23,612 nucleotides of DNA from a virus. The stretch covers positions 1 to 23,612 of the IMG/VR virus record IMGVR_UViG_3300010883_000488; one strand, written 5' to 3'. The position numbers were made by a program, and so were the translations under genes. A model generated the notes under the pieces. The model made no database searches. It was not told the DNA's origin and saw only the letters and a program-made list of their open reading frames with translations. This document shows positions 5,750-14,900 of the stretch, piece after piece; the stretch's first letter is position 1; the number at the start of each line of letters is the position of its first letter.

Positions 5750-7268
5750 CCTTAAGAGTACACTCGATTAATTTTTCGTCTACACTATCATTTGATTCTA
5801 GTGCTATGCCAACCATTGCCGTTGTTGCTAGTGTAGAGCATACTCCGTCTTGCCACGCATATAACGCTTGTCCTTTTTTAACAGATCCTGTTACTCTTAC
5901 AGGCAAACGTCCTTTAAGGCCAATGTATTGTCCTTCTGCTCCACTATTCATCATAAGTGCTGGATCTGTTGAAACAACACCTATACAATAATGACTTGCA
6001 CTAGCTGGAATAACTTCTGCATCACTTTCGTCACTGCCTACTGCTACTGCTGTACCAGCTGGCAATTCTTCTGCTGTAGTATATTTTTCTGCTAAGTCAG
6101 CATACCAAGCTTCAGTTGCAATACCTTGGAAACGTCTTGCATATATGTCACCTAGTGCATCTCTAATAGGAAGAGTGTTTGCTGCTGTAGCTTCACTTGG
6201 ATATATTGCATCAGTTGTAGTTAATGTGCCGGTGCCTGGATCTGCGTTATAAACTGCATTAGGACGTAGCATTGCTGTTGATAAGTCTGCTACACCCTTA
6301 ACAGCATCAGCATAAACTGTAGGCCATCTTTCAGCAGTAAGTGCTCCGCCAATAGTAGCAGCAGCATATGCTCCTGGAATAATTGCATCATATCGTATTG
6401 TAATTGGATTTAATATATTACCTTGTAAGTCTTTCGCCTTAAGATCAATAAATTGTCCATTATCATTACTAAACACTGCTCGATTATCGTTAACAACTTT
6501 AATACTAATGTCGCCGCTATCGCCAATCTGTAATCCAGCTTCTGGAAAACTTGCTAGGCCAGTAAAGCTTGCATTATTGGATTGTACATAACTTGTTGCT
6601 ACAACTCCGCCTAGTTTTTCTGCATTAGATGCAGTGCCTTGTAAGCGATATGCACCTGAAGTAATGCCTCCGGAACTATTAATTGTATTTTTAAGGGTTA
6701 AACCAGGACGTATTCTATCAAATCCCGGAATAGCACTATCAACATCAGCAGTGTCAATAGTAAAGTCTTGGGCACTAAATGTCATTACTACTTCGTCATC
6801 AACAACTGAAGTAATAATATTTCTACTTGTACCTGTTGTGTCACGTACTGAACGACTTATAATTTGAGTTTGGCCTGATCCTGCACTCTGGGGTCCAATA
6901 AGTACAAAGTCGCCGCCGTTGTAGGTATAAAGTTGTTCATTACCTGTATCCCACCAAAAGTCGCCTTGTTTTAATCCTGTTGGAATACTAGCACTACTTT
7001 CTGCGCCGCCAGTTGTTCTCCATTTTAAGCCATCGTAAAACTTTAGTTTACTATTGCTACTATCAAACCATAGCTGCCCTTGTATTTTTCTAGGAGGTTC
7101 AACCTGCCCGGAAAAGTTTTCTAGCAAGAAAATCAAATTTTCATTTTGAATTTCGCCATAACCTGCGTAATTTTTACCAACTAGTTTTAAGTCAGTTGTT
7201 TGATCGATAGTACCATCTTCAATCTTCCAAGATTTACTATTACTATATGTATCTATTGTGTATGCCAT
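5745..7268 (-). CDS. Tail-fibre protein, 507 aa, with C-terminal DLAEKY domain
   Basis: Residues 1 to about 165 form the N-terminal module shared with the 650- and 694-aa proteins: 'VEDGTIxxxT..LxGxNxxGYG', then 'ENFxxLLENF', 'GQLWxD', 'GDxWxDT...LYxYxG' and 'xLxGPxxxxG'. This module probably attaches each fibre to the tail or an upstream fibre part. The middle is beta-rich with repeats typical of fibre shafts (IGDSGDISIKV). From about residue 389 the C-terminus has YADLAEKYTTAEELPAGTAV, then IGVVSTDPALMMNSG and GRLPVRVTGSVKKGQALY, ending in IECTLKV. This domain recurs at the ends of phage fibres and may be the receptor-facing tip or a trimerisation domain; that is inference. ATG is at 7266-7268 with AGGGG upstream and a GATAAATA late promoter before it. 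It lacks the collar domain of the 694-aa paralogue. Confidence 0.75.
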   Translation of the reverse strand: MAYTIDTYSNSKSWKIEDGTIDQTTDLKLVGKNYAGYGEIQNENLIFLLENFSGQVEPPRKIQGQLWFDSSNSKLKFYDGLKWRTTGGAESSASIPTGLKQGDFWWDTGNEQLYTYNGGDFVLIGPQSAGSGQTQIISRSVRDTTGTSRNIITSVVDDEVVMTFSAQDFTIDTADVDSAIPGFDRIRPGLTLKNTINSSGGITSGAYRLQGTASNAEKLGGVVATSYVQSNNASFTGLASFPEAGLQIGDSGDISIKVVNDNRAVFSNDNGQFIDLKAKDLQGNILNPITIRYDAIIPGAYAAATIGGALTAERWPTVYADAVKGVADLSTAMLRPNAVYNADPGTGTLTTTDAIYPSEATAANTLPIRDALGDIYARRFQGIATEAWYADLAEKYTTAEELPAGTAVAVGSDESDAEVIPASASHYCIGVVSTDPALMMNSGAEGQYIGLKGRLPVRVTGSVKKGQALYAWQDGVCSTLATTAMVGIALESNDSVDEKLIECTLKV

Positions 7269-7291
7269 TATATACCCCTATTGCGACTTAG

Positions 7292-7299
7292 TATTTATC
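7292..7299 (-). promoter_or_regulatory. T4-type late promoter variant GATAAATA
   Basis: On the minus strand GATAAATA differs from the T4 late consensus at the first base only. It immediately follows the TAA stop of the 650-aa gene and ends 23 bases before the ATG of the 507-aa gene. The same variant occurs upstream of the 204-aa gene, which supports it as a real family member. Confidence 0.7.
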
Positions 7300-9252
7300 T
7301 TAAATTGCATTTGTTGATTGCCAAGCCCAAACGCTGCCGGTTACCGTAAATGTCATTAATACCCTATCTGGTGAAAGATCGGCTGCTGCATTCACTGGTA
7401 AAAATTCAATATCTTGTATTACAGATTCTAGTTCCGGTGTAGTACTATCATCTGGGTCTACGTAGACACTAATATAAGACTTTTTCACGGCACTAATTTG
7501 AGCGCCGCCTGGATTATCAGGATCGTTAACTAATTGATCGACATCAATTCCTGATACTGTTGTACTTGTATAACTTGTGCAAACAACCTTAGCAGATGTT
7601 CCTGCGGGTTTTAATGCTGCACTGTATAATTGTTCTAATATAGCTTGAACACTAGCCGTTGGGCCTGAGTTTGGTGTACCGCCTGTTACAATTAATGCTA
7701 CTGGATTAGTTAAACCTGTAATATCTAATGAAGTAATTACTGGTTCTTTTTTAATTTCAGTATCTACATAACCCTTTGTAGTAACTGTACTATCTGGATC
7801 AGCTTCAACTGTACTAGCAACACCAGCAATTTTTTGATTGTTAACTGTAATAGTGCCTGATGAAGTAAGATTCATCGGATTAGCTGTAGTTATTGTTGCT
7901 CCAGTTATATTTGTTTGTTGAACATCTAATGTTTGAAGTGTTCCAAGTCTTACTAAACCTTCTGCATATAGTACAGTGTTATGTAGTCTATCATTTGAAA
8001 GTGTAGTATTACCGTTGATTTTAATTGCTTTACTTCCAGGTATATCAATATGTTCACTTGAGGTCCATGAATCTGTTCCAATTGTCCAATTAAAACTTTT
8101 ATCACCGTCTGTTGACCTTAGTGTAATGCCGCCTTTGTCAGCAACTGCATCTGCACCAGCTGCTTCTCCATCAACAGTTGATAATTCGATATTTTTATCT
8201 GCTACTTGTAATGTAGTCGATTCAACAAATGTTGACGAACCTTTTACTGTTAAATCACCTACTATTTCTGTATTACCGGTAACTCGCATATCAGTATTAA
8301 CATCAAATCCAACTGTTGGCGCATTTGTATAGATGCCGACTCGTTTTATCGGAGTGTTTACAAATAATACATCATCAAATGAGCTGCCGCGTTTTGTTCT
8401 TAAAGAAAAGTTTTTGTCTGACTGCTGTACTTCTAAAACAGTTATATAACCATTATTAACCTTTAACGCTGCATAAACTGTGTCGCTTACGCCAACTGTT
8501 AGACCATTCGCGTTTTTAACTGCTAAACTTCCTAGTGTGCTAGTGTTTCTATCAGTCTTCATAAAGTTAGCTTCTGTAAACGCTTCGCCTGCATCACTAA
8601 TTAATGACTGTGTACTTTGTGCAGTACCTTGATAGATAAACCCTGTATCAATTGGGTTAAACCCTTTACGTATAAGTTGTCTCTTTAGTTCTCTAACATC
8701 CGTAGCATCTACTGGATAGCCGGTAATATTAACTCTTGGTCTAAATTGTGTTCTTGAAAAGATTCCAGTAAGCAATCCTGCAATATACATATATAATACA
8801 GTTTGATCTTGTCCAGTATCATCAAGTATAGTAGCAGCTTCGACAATTGTTTTGCCTTGCCCTGCGCTATATTGTGGTCCGACTAGTACAATATCTGAAC
8901 CGTCATAAAAATACAACTTATTGTTAAAACTATCTATCCACAAATCGCCGGAAACTAAATTTGGTTGTGTTTGACTAACTAATGCGCCGGATGCACTTTT
9001 AAAAGTATCACCTGTATAAATTTTAAGACGCTCTTCTGAGGTATCGTACCATAACTGTCCAACTAGTGGCGAACTAGGTGAACTAGATTTTGCAAAGTTT
9101 TCTACTATTTTAACAAAGTTTTCATTAACCTTTTCGCCAAATCCTTTATAGTTTCGACCAATAAGAGTTATATCTGTAGATGTTTCGTCAATTTGGCCAT
9201 CTACTAAATCAATAAGTAGATCTCCGTTGGTTTTATTAATTTTATAACTCAT
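7300..9252 (-). CDS. Tail-fibre protein, 650 aa
   Basis: Residues 1 to about 165 repeat the fibre attachment module: LVDGQIDETS, GRNYKGFGEKVNENF, VGQLWYDTSEERLKIY, GDLWIDSFNNKLYFYDG and VLVGPQYSAGQ. The shaft follows with beta repeats such as VGIYTNAPTVGFDV near residue 307. A block with ADKNIELSTVDG, KGGITLRSTDGDKSFNW and SSEHIDIPGSKAIKING (residues about 350-410) is typical of marine T4-like phage fibres. The C-terminal 150 residues ('TTKGYVDTEIKKEP' onward) contain a compact mixed segment with no collar and no DLAEKY domain, and I do not recognise a receptor-binding fold there. ATG at 9250-9252 shares one base with the upstream stop (TAATG). GGAAGAG, the ribosome site, lies inside the last codons of the 694-aa gene, so the two are translationally coupled. 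Confidence 0.75.
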   Translation of the reverse strand: MSYKINKTNGDLLIDLVDGQIDETSTDITLIGRNYKGFGEKVNENFVKIVENFAKSSSPSSPLVGQLWYDTSEERLKIYTGDTFKSASGALVSQTQPNLVSGDLWIDSFNNKLYFYDGSDIVLVGPQYSAGQGKTIVEAATILDDTGQDQTVLYMYIAGLLTGIFSRTQFRPRVNITGYPVDATDVRELKRQLIRKGFNPIDTGFIYQGTAQSTQSLISDAGEAFTEANFMKTDRNTSTLGSLAVKNANGLTVGVSDTVYAALKVNNGYITVLEVQQSDKNFSLRTKRGSSFDDVLFVNTPIKRVGIYTNAPTVGFDVNTDMRVTGNTEIVGDLTVKGSSTFVESTTLQVADKNIELSTVDGEAAGADAVADKGGITLRSTDGDKSFNWTIGTDSWTSSEHIDIPGSKAIKINGNTTLSNDRLHNTVLYAEGLVRLGTLQTLDVQQTNITGATITTANPMNLTSSGTITVNNQKIAGVASTVEADPDSTVTTKGYVDTEIKKEPVITSLDITGLTNPVALIVTGGTPNSGPTASVQAILEQLYSAALKPAGTSAKVVCTSYTSTTVSGIDVDQLVNDPDNPGGAQISAVKKSYISVYVDPDDSTTPELESVIQDIEFLPVNAAADLSPDRVLMTFTVTGSVWAWQSTNAI

Positions 9253-11336
9253 TATTCTCTTCCACTATATATGATATAATTTATTGTAACTGTTGGCGGC
9301 ATAATATTAATAGCTTGCCCTAAAGGCTGACTACTTTCTATTCCGCCACTGTTTAGTAATCTTTGTGCAGAATTAGCTTCGTTTGGACCCGAAACTTGTT
9401 CAACATTACTATCAGCAGTAGGATCTTGTCTATCTTGATAAACATAGTACTGGTTTTGATCGCTATCCTGTAAGTCATGTACGTGGTCCGGTAGTTGATT
9501 AACTGAAAGTGTTATTTCTTCACTACCGTCGGACACTCCCATAACATCTGCCGAAGCAGCTAGTACAACATTAGCTGGTGTGCCTCCCATGTTGTCAGCA
9601 CCCATTGGCATTCTGCCTCTGAAGTCAGGCAACGCAAATTGTCCTGGTGTCGATGACGAAGAAGCTTTAAAATTATAAGAAATTGCGCCGAATAGTTCCG
9701 ACCAATCATTTATAATAAGTTCTCGTCCATCACATAATAGCCAACCTGCTGGCACATTAACGCCACCAAATGGCAATATAACGCCGGCTGGCATACGAGG
9801 TATAGTTTTTAAGAAATCATTTTTAGTTGTATATTTTAAGCCCTGCGCTTGACTATTTCGATCATCTACTAATATAAGGTCACTTCCATTAACGTCTGAT
9901 ATTGGGGGCTTTGCGTTAATAAAGTTGTTTGAAATTTCTGTTCGGAATTTTTTTATTAAAGGTTGCTCGCCTGCTGCAATACCGTCTCCGTTATTAAAGC
10001 TTGGATCTTGAAACGATCCGTCAAAGCTAACTGGAACTATAGTTGTAACATCACCTTCCATTATAAATGTAGTTCTATCAGTTAATTTGTTTGACTGTGT
10101 CGACGATCCTACTAGTTTACCTGTTAATGTACCAAATACATTGCCTGCTGTAATTGTAGTAGCGTATATTGCTCTATATCTATTTAAATTTGCGCCAATA
10201 TCTCGTATATTATTGTCATCAGGTACAACAGATTGTGTAGTTAGTAGATTATTTAATGTAGTAGCTCCGCCAACATTTAAATTTTGCTTAACTGCTGCAC
10301 CACCGCGTACTATTAATGCACCGTTATTAATAGTTGTACTTTGTGTAGTACCGTTAACTAGTAAATTTGCACTAGTTTGAATACTTCCGACAACATCGAG
10401 TGCTTCTTCAGGAGCTTCTGTATTAACGCCTACTCGTAAATTAGAATCAACACGTATAACAGTTTTAGTTTGATTGCTATTTCTAACACGAAGGTCAATA
10501 TTTGAACCACCTACATTATGTTGAATAATTCCTGCTGTGCCTTCAACTCCAACAGTTAATTCAGCATTAACTCCATAGTTAATGCCTTGGTTATTTTGTA
10601 CATTTAACGGAAAAGTAGTAGTACTAGTAGTGTTTCCTCTAAGAAAGTCACCAGCAGCAACCACTGTATTATTAACAATTAAGCTTTCTGCTTTTTCAGC
10701 AGTACCAAAGAATTTGTAGTTACTTAATCCATCTGAATCAGTGTCTCGAGATATAACATTAAATCCTGGATTAATTTGTGGGAAGCCTGCAATAGTTGTT
10801 TTAGGTACAAAGGATGCATCTGATCCTGATATAATACCCACTGTTGCTCCGGAAACCTCTATTCGTAGGATAGTATAAGCAAGATTGTCTTGAGCAGTAA
10901 TTGACTCTGCTTTAACACCTGAAGCTAACCCTTCCGAAAAGCTAGGACCTACTAAAATCCAGCCGCCACCTGTAAACAAATACAACTGCTGGTTATCTGT
11001 ATCAACCCATAAGTCGCCTGTTTGGGCATAGGCCGGAGTATCAATAGATTTAGTAATGCCACTTGACGGAAGCCAATTAGTTCCATTATAAACTTTTAAT
11101 ACATCTTGTCCTGCATTTTTATCCCACCATAATTGTCCTTCTGACGGATTAGTAGGCTCTGAAGTATTTGCAAAATTTTCTAGTAAGTGAAGAAAGTTTT
11201 CTGCAACTACTGCACCGTATGCTGTAGTATTGCGTCCTGGAAAGCCTAACGAAGTTTCTCGGTTAATTGTACCGTCTTCAACTGTAATAGTGCCTTTTGC
11301 GTTTGCAACATCTGTGTAATTAATTGTATATGGCAT
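9252..11336 (-). CDS. Tail-fibre protein, 694 aa, with C-terminal phage tail-collar domain
   Basis: The N-terminal module (residues 1 to about 165) matches the other two fibres: VEDGTINRETSLGFPGRN, GAVVAENFLHLLENFAN, EGQLWWDKNAGQDVLKVY, GDLWVDTDNQQLYLFTGG and ILVGPSFSEG. The shaft has LRVGVNTEAPEEALDVVG and a segment with IGANLNRYRAIYATTITAG, both repeated themes in fibre shafts. From about residue 514 the collar domain starts with MPAGVILPFGGVNVPAGWLL, then CDGRELI, FALPDFRGRMPMGAD (about residue 565) and LPDHVHDL (about 615). It ends INIMPPTVTINYIIYSG. These are the hallmark positions of the tail-collar family (PF07484), including the paired His residues of LPxHxH. ATG is at 11334-11336, with a GAGGGA ribosome site and a three-base gap after the 204-aa gene. 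Late expression comes from the promoter at 11976. Confidence 0.85.
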   Translation of the reverse strand: MPYTINYTDVANAKGTITVEDGTINRETSLGFPGRNTTAYGAVVAENFLHLLENFANTSEPTNPSEGQLWWDKNAGQDVLKVYNGTNWLPSSGITKSIDTPAYAQTGDLWVDTDNQQLYLFTGGGWILVGPSFSEGLASGVKAESITAQDNLAYTILRIEVSGATVGIISGSDASFVPKTTIAGFPQINPGFNVISRDTDSDGLSNYKFFGTAEKAESLIVNNTVVAAGDFLRGNTTSTTTFPLNVQNNQGINYGVNAELTVGVEGTAGIIQHNVGGSNIDLRVRNSNQTKTVIRVDSNLRVGVNTEAPEEALDVVGSIQTSANLLVNGTTQSTTINNGALIVRGGAAVKQNLNVGGATTLNNLLTTQSVVPDDNNIRDIGANLNRYRAIYATTITAGNVFGTLTGKLVGSSTQSNKLTDRTTFIMEGDVTTIVPVSFDGSFQDPSFNNGDGIAAGEQPLIKKFRTEISNNFINAKPPISDVNGSDLILVDDRNSQAQGLKYTTKNDFLKTIPRMPAGVILPFGGVNVPAGWLLCDGRELIINDWSELFGAISYNFKASSSSTPGQFALPDFRGRMPMGADNMGGTPANVVLAASADVMGVSDGSEEITLSVNQLPDHVHDLQDSDQNQYYVYQDRQDPTADSNVEQVSGPNEANSAQRLLNSGGIESSQPLGQAINIMPPTVTINYIIYSGRE
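9258..9270. repeat. 13-base motif shared by two TAATG gene junctions (copy 2)
   Basis: This is the copy upstream of the 650-aa fibre gene. The other copy precedes the glycosyltransferase gene that starts at 1088. It encodes the last codons of the 694-aa fibre and supplies the ribosome site for the coupled start. Confidence 0.6.
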
Positions 11337-11339
11337 GTA

Positions 11340-11954
11340 TTATCCCTCGTTAAATCCAGTTAAACTTTGTACTCTAACTGTATAATCAATTTGTATAAGT
11401 CTATTAAGACTCTTTTGCACTGGATGAAAAATAACATGAGTTAATAGTCGGCCTGCGCCGCTAGGACTATATGCTTTTAATCCTAATTCGTCAAATACAT
11501 ATAAGTTGCCTGAGTTAGATGCTGTATCAAATGCATCTTGGCCATTTGGCTCACCGTAATCGAGCAAACAAGTTACTAAAATATCAGTGTAGTTTGTTCC
11601 GCTTATATGGCGTATTTCTGTTTTGTTTCTCGACGGATCGATGTTGTTTACACTCCGGTCGTCGACTACTTTAGTAAACGTTTGATTGTATAAACTAGCA
11701 TTAACTCCTGTTGAGTTTGGAGTTAAGTATGTAATAACACCAGTAGGATCAACTGACGTTCCGCCGTTGCCGAAACTCATTTCGTTAATCCAACCTTGTC
11801 CTGCATTACTTAAACTTTCAGCTAGTGAAATACTCATATTTTCGTAGTGAATTGCGTTACGCTTGTCAACAATAATTTCACCAGATTCTGGATCGTGGAT
11901 CTTTATGTGTCCTTGTAACAGTATTCCCTGTGTGTCTTTAAAATTATCAGCCAT
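11340..11954 (-). CDS. Virion protein, 204 aa, tail or baseplate associated (function unassigned)
   Basis: The protein begins MADNFKDTQGILLQGHIKIH and continues with DPESGEIIVDKRNAIHYENM. This looks like a beta-strand start of a phage structural subunit (strand, 'DPxSGExxxDKRNAIHYEN', helix). It then has a Gly/Asn-rich middle (MSFGNGGTSVDPTGVI) and a C-terminal 'LLTHVIFHPVQKSLNRLIQI' strand pair. I believe related proteins occur beside tail-fibre genes of marine T4-like phages, but I cannot give a named T4 counterpart. It sits between the giant structural gene and the first fibre gene, so a connector between baseplate and fibres is plausible (inference). ATG is at 11952-11954, with an AGGA ribosome site and a GATAAATA late promoter 21 bases upstream. 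It lacks signal peptide and membrane segments. Confidence 0.65.
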   Translation of the reverse strand: MADNFKDTQGILLQGHIKIHDPESGEIIVDKRNAIHYENMSISLAESLSNAGQGWINEMSFGNGGTSVDPTGVITYLTPNSTGVNASLYNQTFTKVVDDRSVNNIDPSRNKTEIRHISGTNYTDILVTCLLDYGEPNGQDAFDTASNSGNLYVFDELGLKAYSPSGAGRLLTHVIFHPVQKSLNRLIQIDYTVRVQSLTGFNEG

Positions 11955-11975
11955 ATTTATTTTTTCCTGTCAATG

Positions 11976-11983
11976 TATTTATC
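11976..11983 (-). promoter_or_regulatory. T4-type late promoter variant GATAAATA
   Basis: Minus-strand GATAAATA overlaps the TAA stop (11979-11981) of the giant structural gene. It ends 21 bases before the ATG of the 204-aa gene. The position and sequence match the other two late elements of the window, and it likely drives the 204-694-650-507 fibre block. Confidence 0.7.
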
Positions 11984-14900
11984 GCGGTAGATTAATTGTC
12001 TTGCCACGTAAGAAATTCGCTACGTCAGTATTTGAATTTCCTAATGGTTTAAATGTTAACGGAGACGTTGTTTCAATCTCTCTCCAATCAATACCTAATT
12101 TTCTAACAATTACTAGCGTGGTTTCTGGTTGTGGGGGCGACGATAATCTTACATATGCGCCTTCGTTAATGTTAACAGCAAATTCTGCCTGTTTATCTGT
12201 ATCACCATCTGGGCTAAACTGACCAAGTGAAACATCGTATACTTTAGATGAAGCATTGTTTAGACGTTTGCCGTTTGCAAATACTTCAATATTTAGTGCT
12301 TGCCTGTATGCGTCAGGTATGCCGCCTTCGTTAAACGGTGCTTGATACCAATCTCCTGTTTCTGCAGGATTTGTAACTACATCAGTAAATGCTTCTGGTT
12401 CAAATGGCAGTAATATTTGAACATATGGTAATAATTTAGTTACCACTAAGCTTGTTTCTACACGTATTGTAGGAACTTCTTCTCGTGGATTATAAATTAC
12501 AACATCATACGCACCAACTGGCATTGATTCAGTATGGAACTGGATTTCTGTTGCTGTACTAGATACCTTTTCAAGTGTTCTAGCTGCACCGGTCTCGTCT
12601 TGCATAATAACCTGTACACCTGATCTAAATCCAGTACCTGTAATCGTTGCAATTTGCTCATATACATTTGCAACACGCACCGGAAACACAGTATTATTAT
12701 TAAAATCGTAAGTAATACTAGTTACTGTAATATCTGCATCATTAGTTGGGTATAATACTGTCATATCAGTATATTTTCCAGCAACTGCTGTTACTCTTTC
12801 TTCTGTGTCTTTATATGGAAGAACACTATCAATACTTTGATTGTAAAATTGCGTCCCTGCAGGATATACATCTTTAACTCCAGTACCACTAGTGCCTCGA
12901 CGTAACTGCTTTAATGTATTGCCATCTCTGCGCAAGTATTCAATACGCTCGCCATTAATGAATATCACACCAGGAGTTTTACTAGTAACATCTGGAGTTG
13001 GTAATCTATCATAACCTTCTGTTACTATAATACTTCTATCGTACCAATTTAATGGGCTAGCCAAATAATGCTCGTCCTGTGAACTCAAACGTAAATATGT
13101 TGTTTTATTGAGCATGTCTTTAAACTGCCTCCAGCCAAATCTGTTTGATATTGGGGGATTAGCAAAATGTAATACATCAATAACATCATAGTCATTAAGT
13201 GGAGTAATAAAGTTTACTGTTTTCTTATTTTCTAAAAGTATATAGTCAGCAGTTGGAGTTAAGAACTTACCGTTTACACTAAGCCATACATAATCAACAC
13301 TTACTGCTTCTTTTCTTAACTGAAGTATACCATTTTTAAGAGCTCTATAATCATGGTATCCTGCTGAATCAACTGTCATCTGTGTGCGTTCAACAACATC
13401 ATATTTTTCACGTTGAATACCTAATCCGTCATGATTACTATACTGGTATACCTTAATCTTATCACTTGGTGAAAATACTTCATCAAAGTAAATTCTTGCA
13501 GGTAGTGGTACAATTTCAACATTAATAATGGTGTTATTGTCATAATCTGATCCGCCGGTTAAGACTGTTACAGAAACAATTCTACCTATATCGTCTACTA
13601 CTAACTCAAACGTTGCTCCTACGCCAACTTCTGACGAAGCTGCTATGCCAGAATCAGCATTATAACCTCTGCCGCCGCTTAATACGTTAATGGAAGTAAT
13701 AATACCATCTGTAACATTTGCTGTAAGATTTGCAGGAACTCTTGCGCCACTAGTATCTACAAAGTCGTTTGCACTATCGTAATATCCAAATCTATATTCA
13801 CCTGAAGTTATTACAAATACTTTAAGTTCATCGCCTGCTGCTGCAACCCCACTATTTAAAATTATAGTACTACCTGCTTGTGCATCTGGTGTAATATTTG
13901 GATTAAAGCTGCCGGCACCTTCGTAAGTCCATTCTTGCAGGAATTCAAGTTCTCTATCGTTTAAGAATACTTTAAGTTCTCTACCTTCGCGACTGCCTAC
14001 AGGAATCTGCCATACCTTCATTTTATATTCTAATACATTAGTTGCTACTGTAAACACTTCACTATAGCCTGCATTTAATACTCTATCATTATTTACAGTA
14101 ACAATAGTATAATATGATGTAGGCTGCTGCGTAAATGGTGCTTTAGATAATTCATATGATGTTGTACTACCGTCTGGTATTAATTCATCAATAGTTACTT
14201 GACTAAACGTATCAATTTCGTTATCAAAAATACCAAACTGTATTAATCTGCTAGCACTTGGCGTTTCTGCAAATTTTATACTAACAAAATTATCATCGTT
14301 AACTAATTCAAAGGGTAAATCTTTGCCGTTTACAGTAACGTATGCACGATGTCCTGCTTCGTACGGAACTGGAGTAATATAAAGTTGTGTGCTGCCATCA
14401 GTAGTTAACTCACCGTAATCAAGTAAGTTAGTTCCGCCTAAACCAAATGCAACTACTGAAATATTATCACCAGCAGCTGGAGTATTATATAAAGTAACTT
14501 CATTAGTAGTATAATTTATTACATAAGCAGCAGTATCTACTATAGTATAATTTACTTTTACAATCACGTTATTATCCGAATAAGGAGTTGTTAATAAATT
14601 AAATGTATTTGTTGTGCCGTCACCTAAGTAGTTGTTAACTTGTAAGTCAGTCCAACTACCACTAGAAGGTCTCTCAAATACTGTTATATCCAAAGTGTCC
14701 ATTAATTGTCCTGGAACAACTTCTTCTGGACCGCTTGACGTAGTAGCTGTGACAAATCCGTCGCCGTCGATAACAATTTCTTCTGCTGCAATACCTGTTG
14801 CAGTAGTGTATGCTAAGTCACCGCCTGTAACTGCTGTATCATAGTTATCTTCTGCTATTTGTAAACTACCATCCGATGACGCCTTACGTATTGTTAGTGA

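Noticed and set aside
7976-8332. Plus-strand open frame of 118 codons
   Set aside because: It is antisense to the 650-aa fibre gene and shows no protein-like pattern or start signal; the same holds for the plus-strand frames at 10087, 11863, 14632 and 15538.
11954-11961. AATAAATA as a further late promoter
   Set aside because: It runs into the start codon of the 204-aa gene, leaving no leader; GATAAATA at 11976 is better placed.
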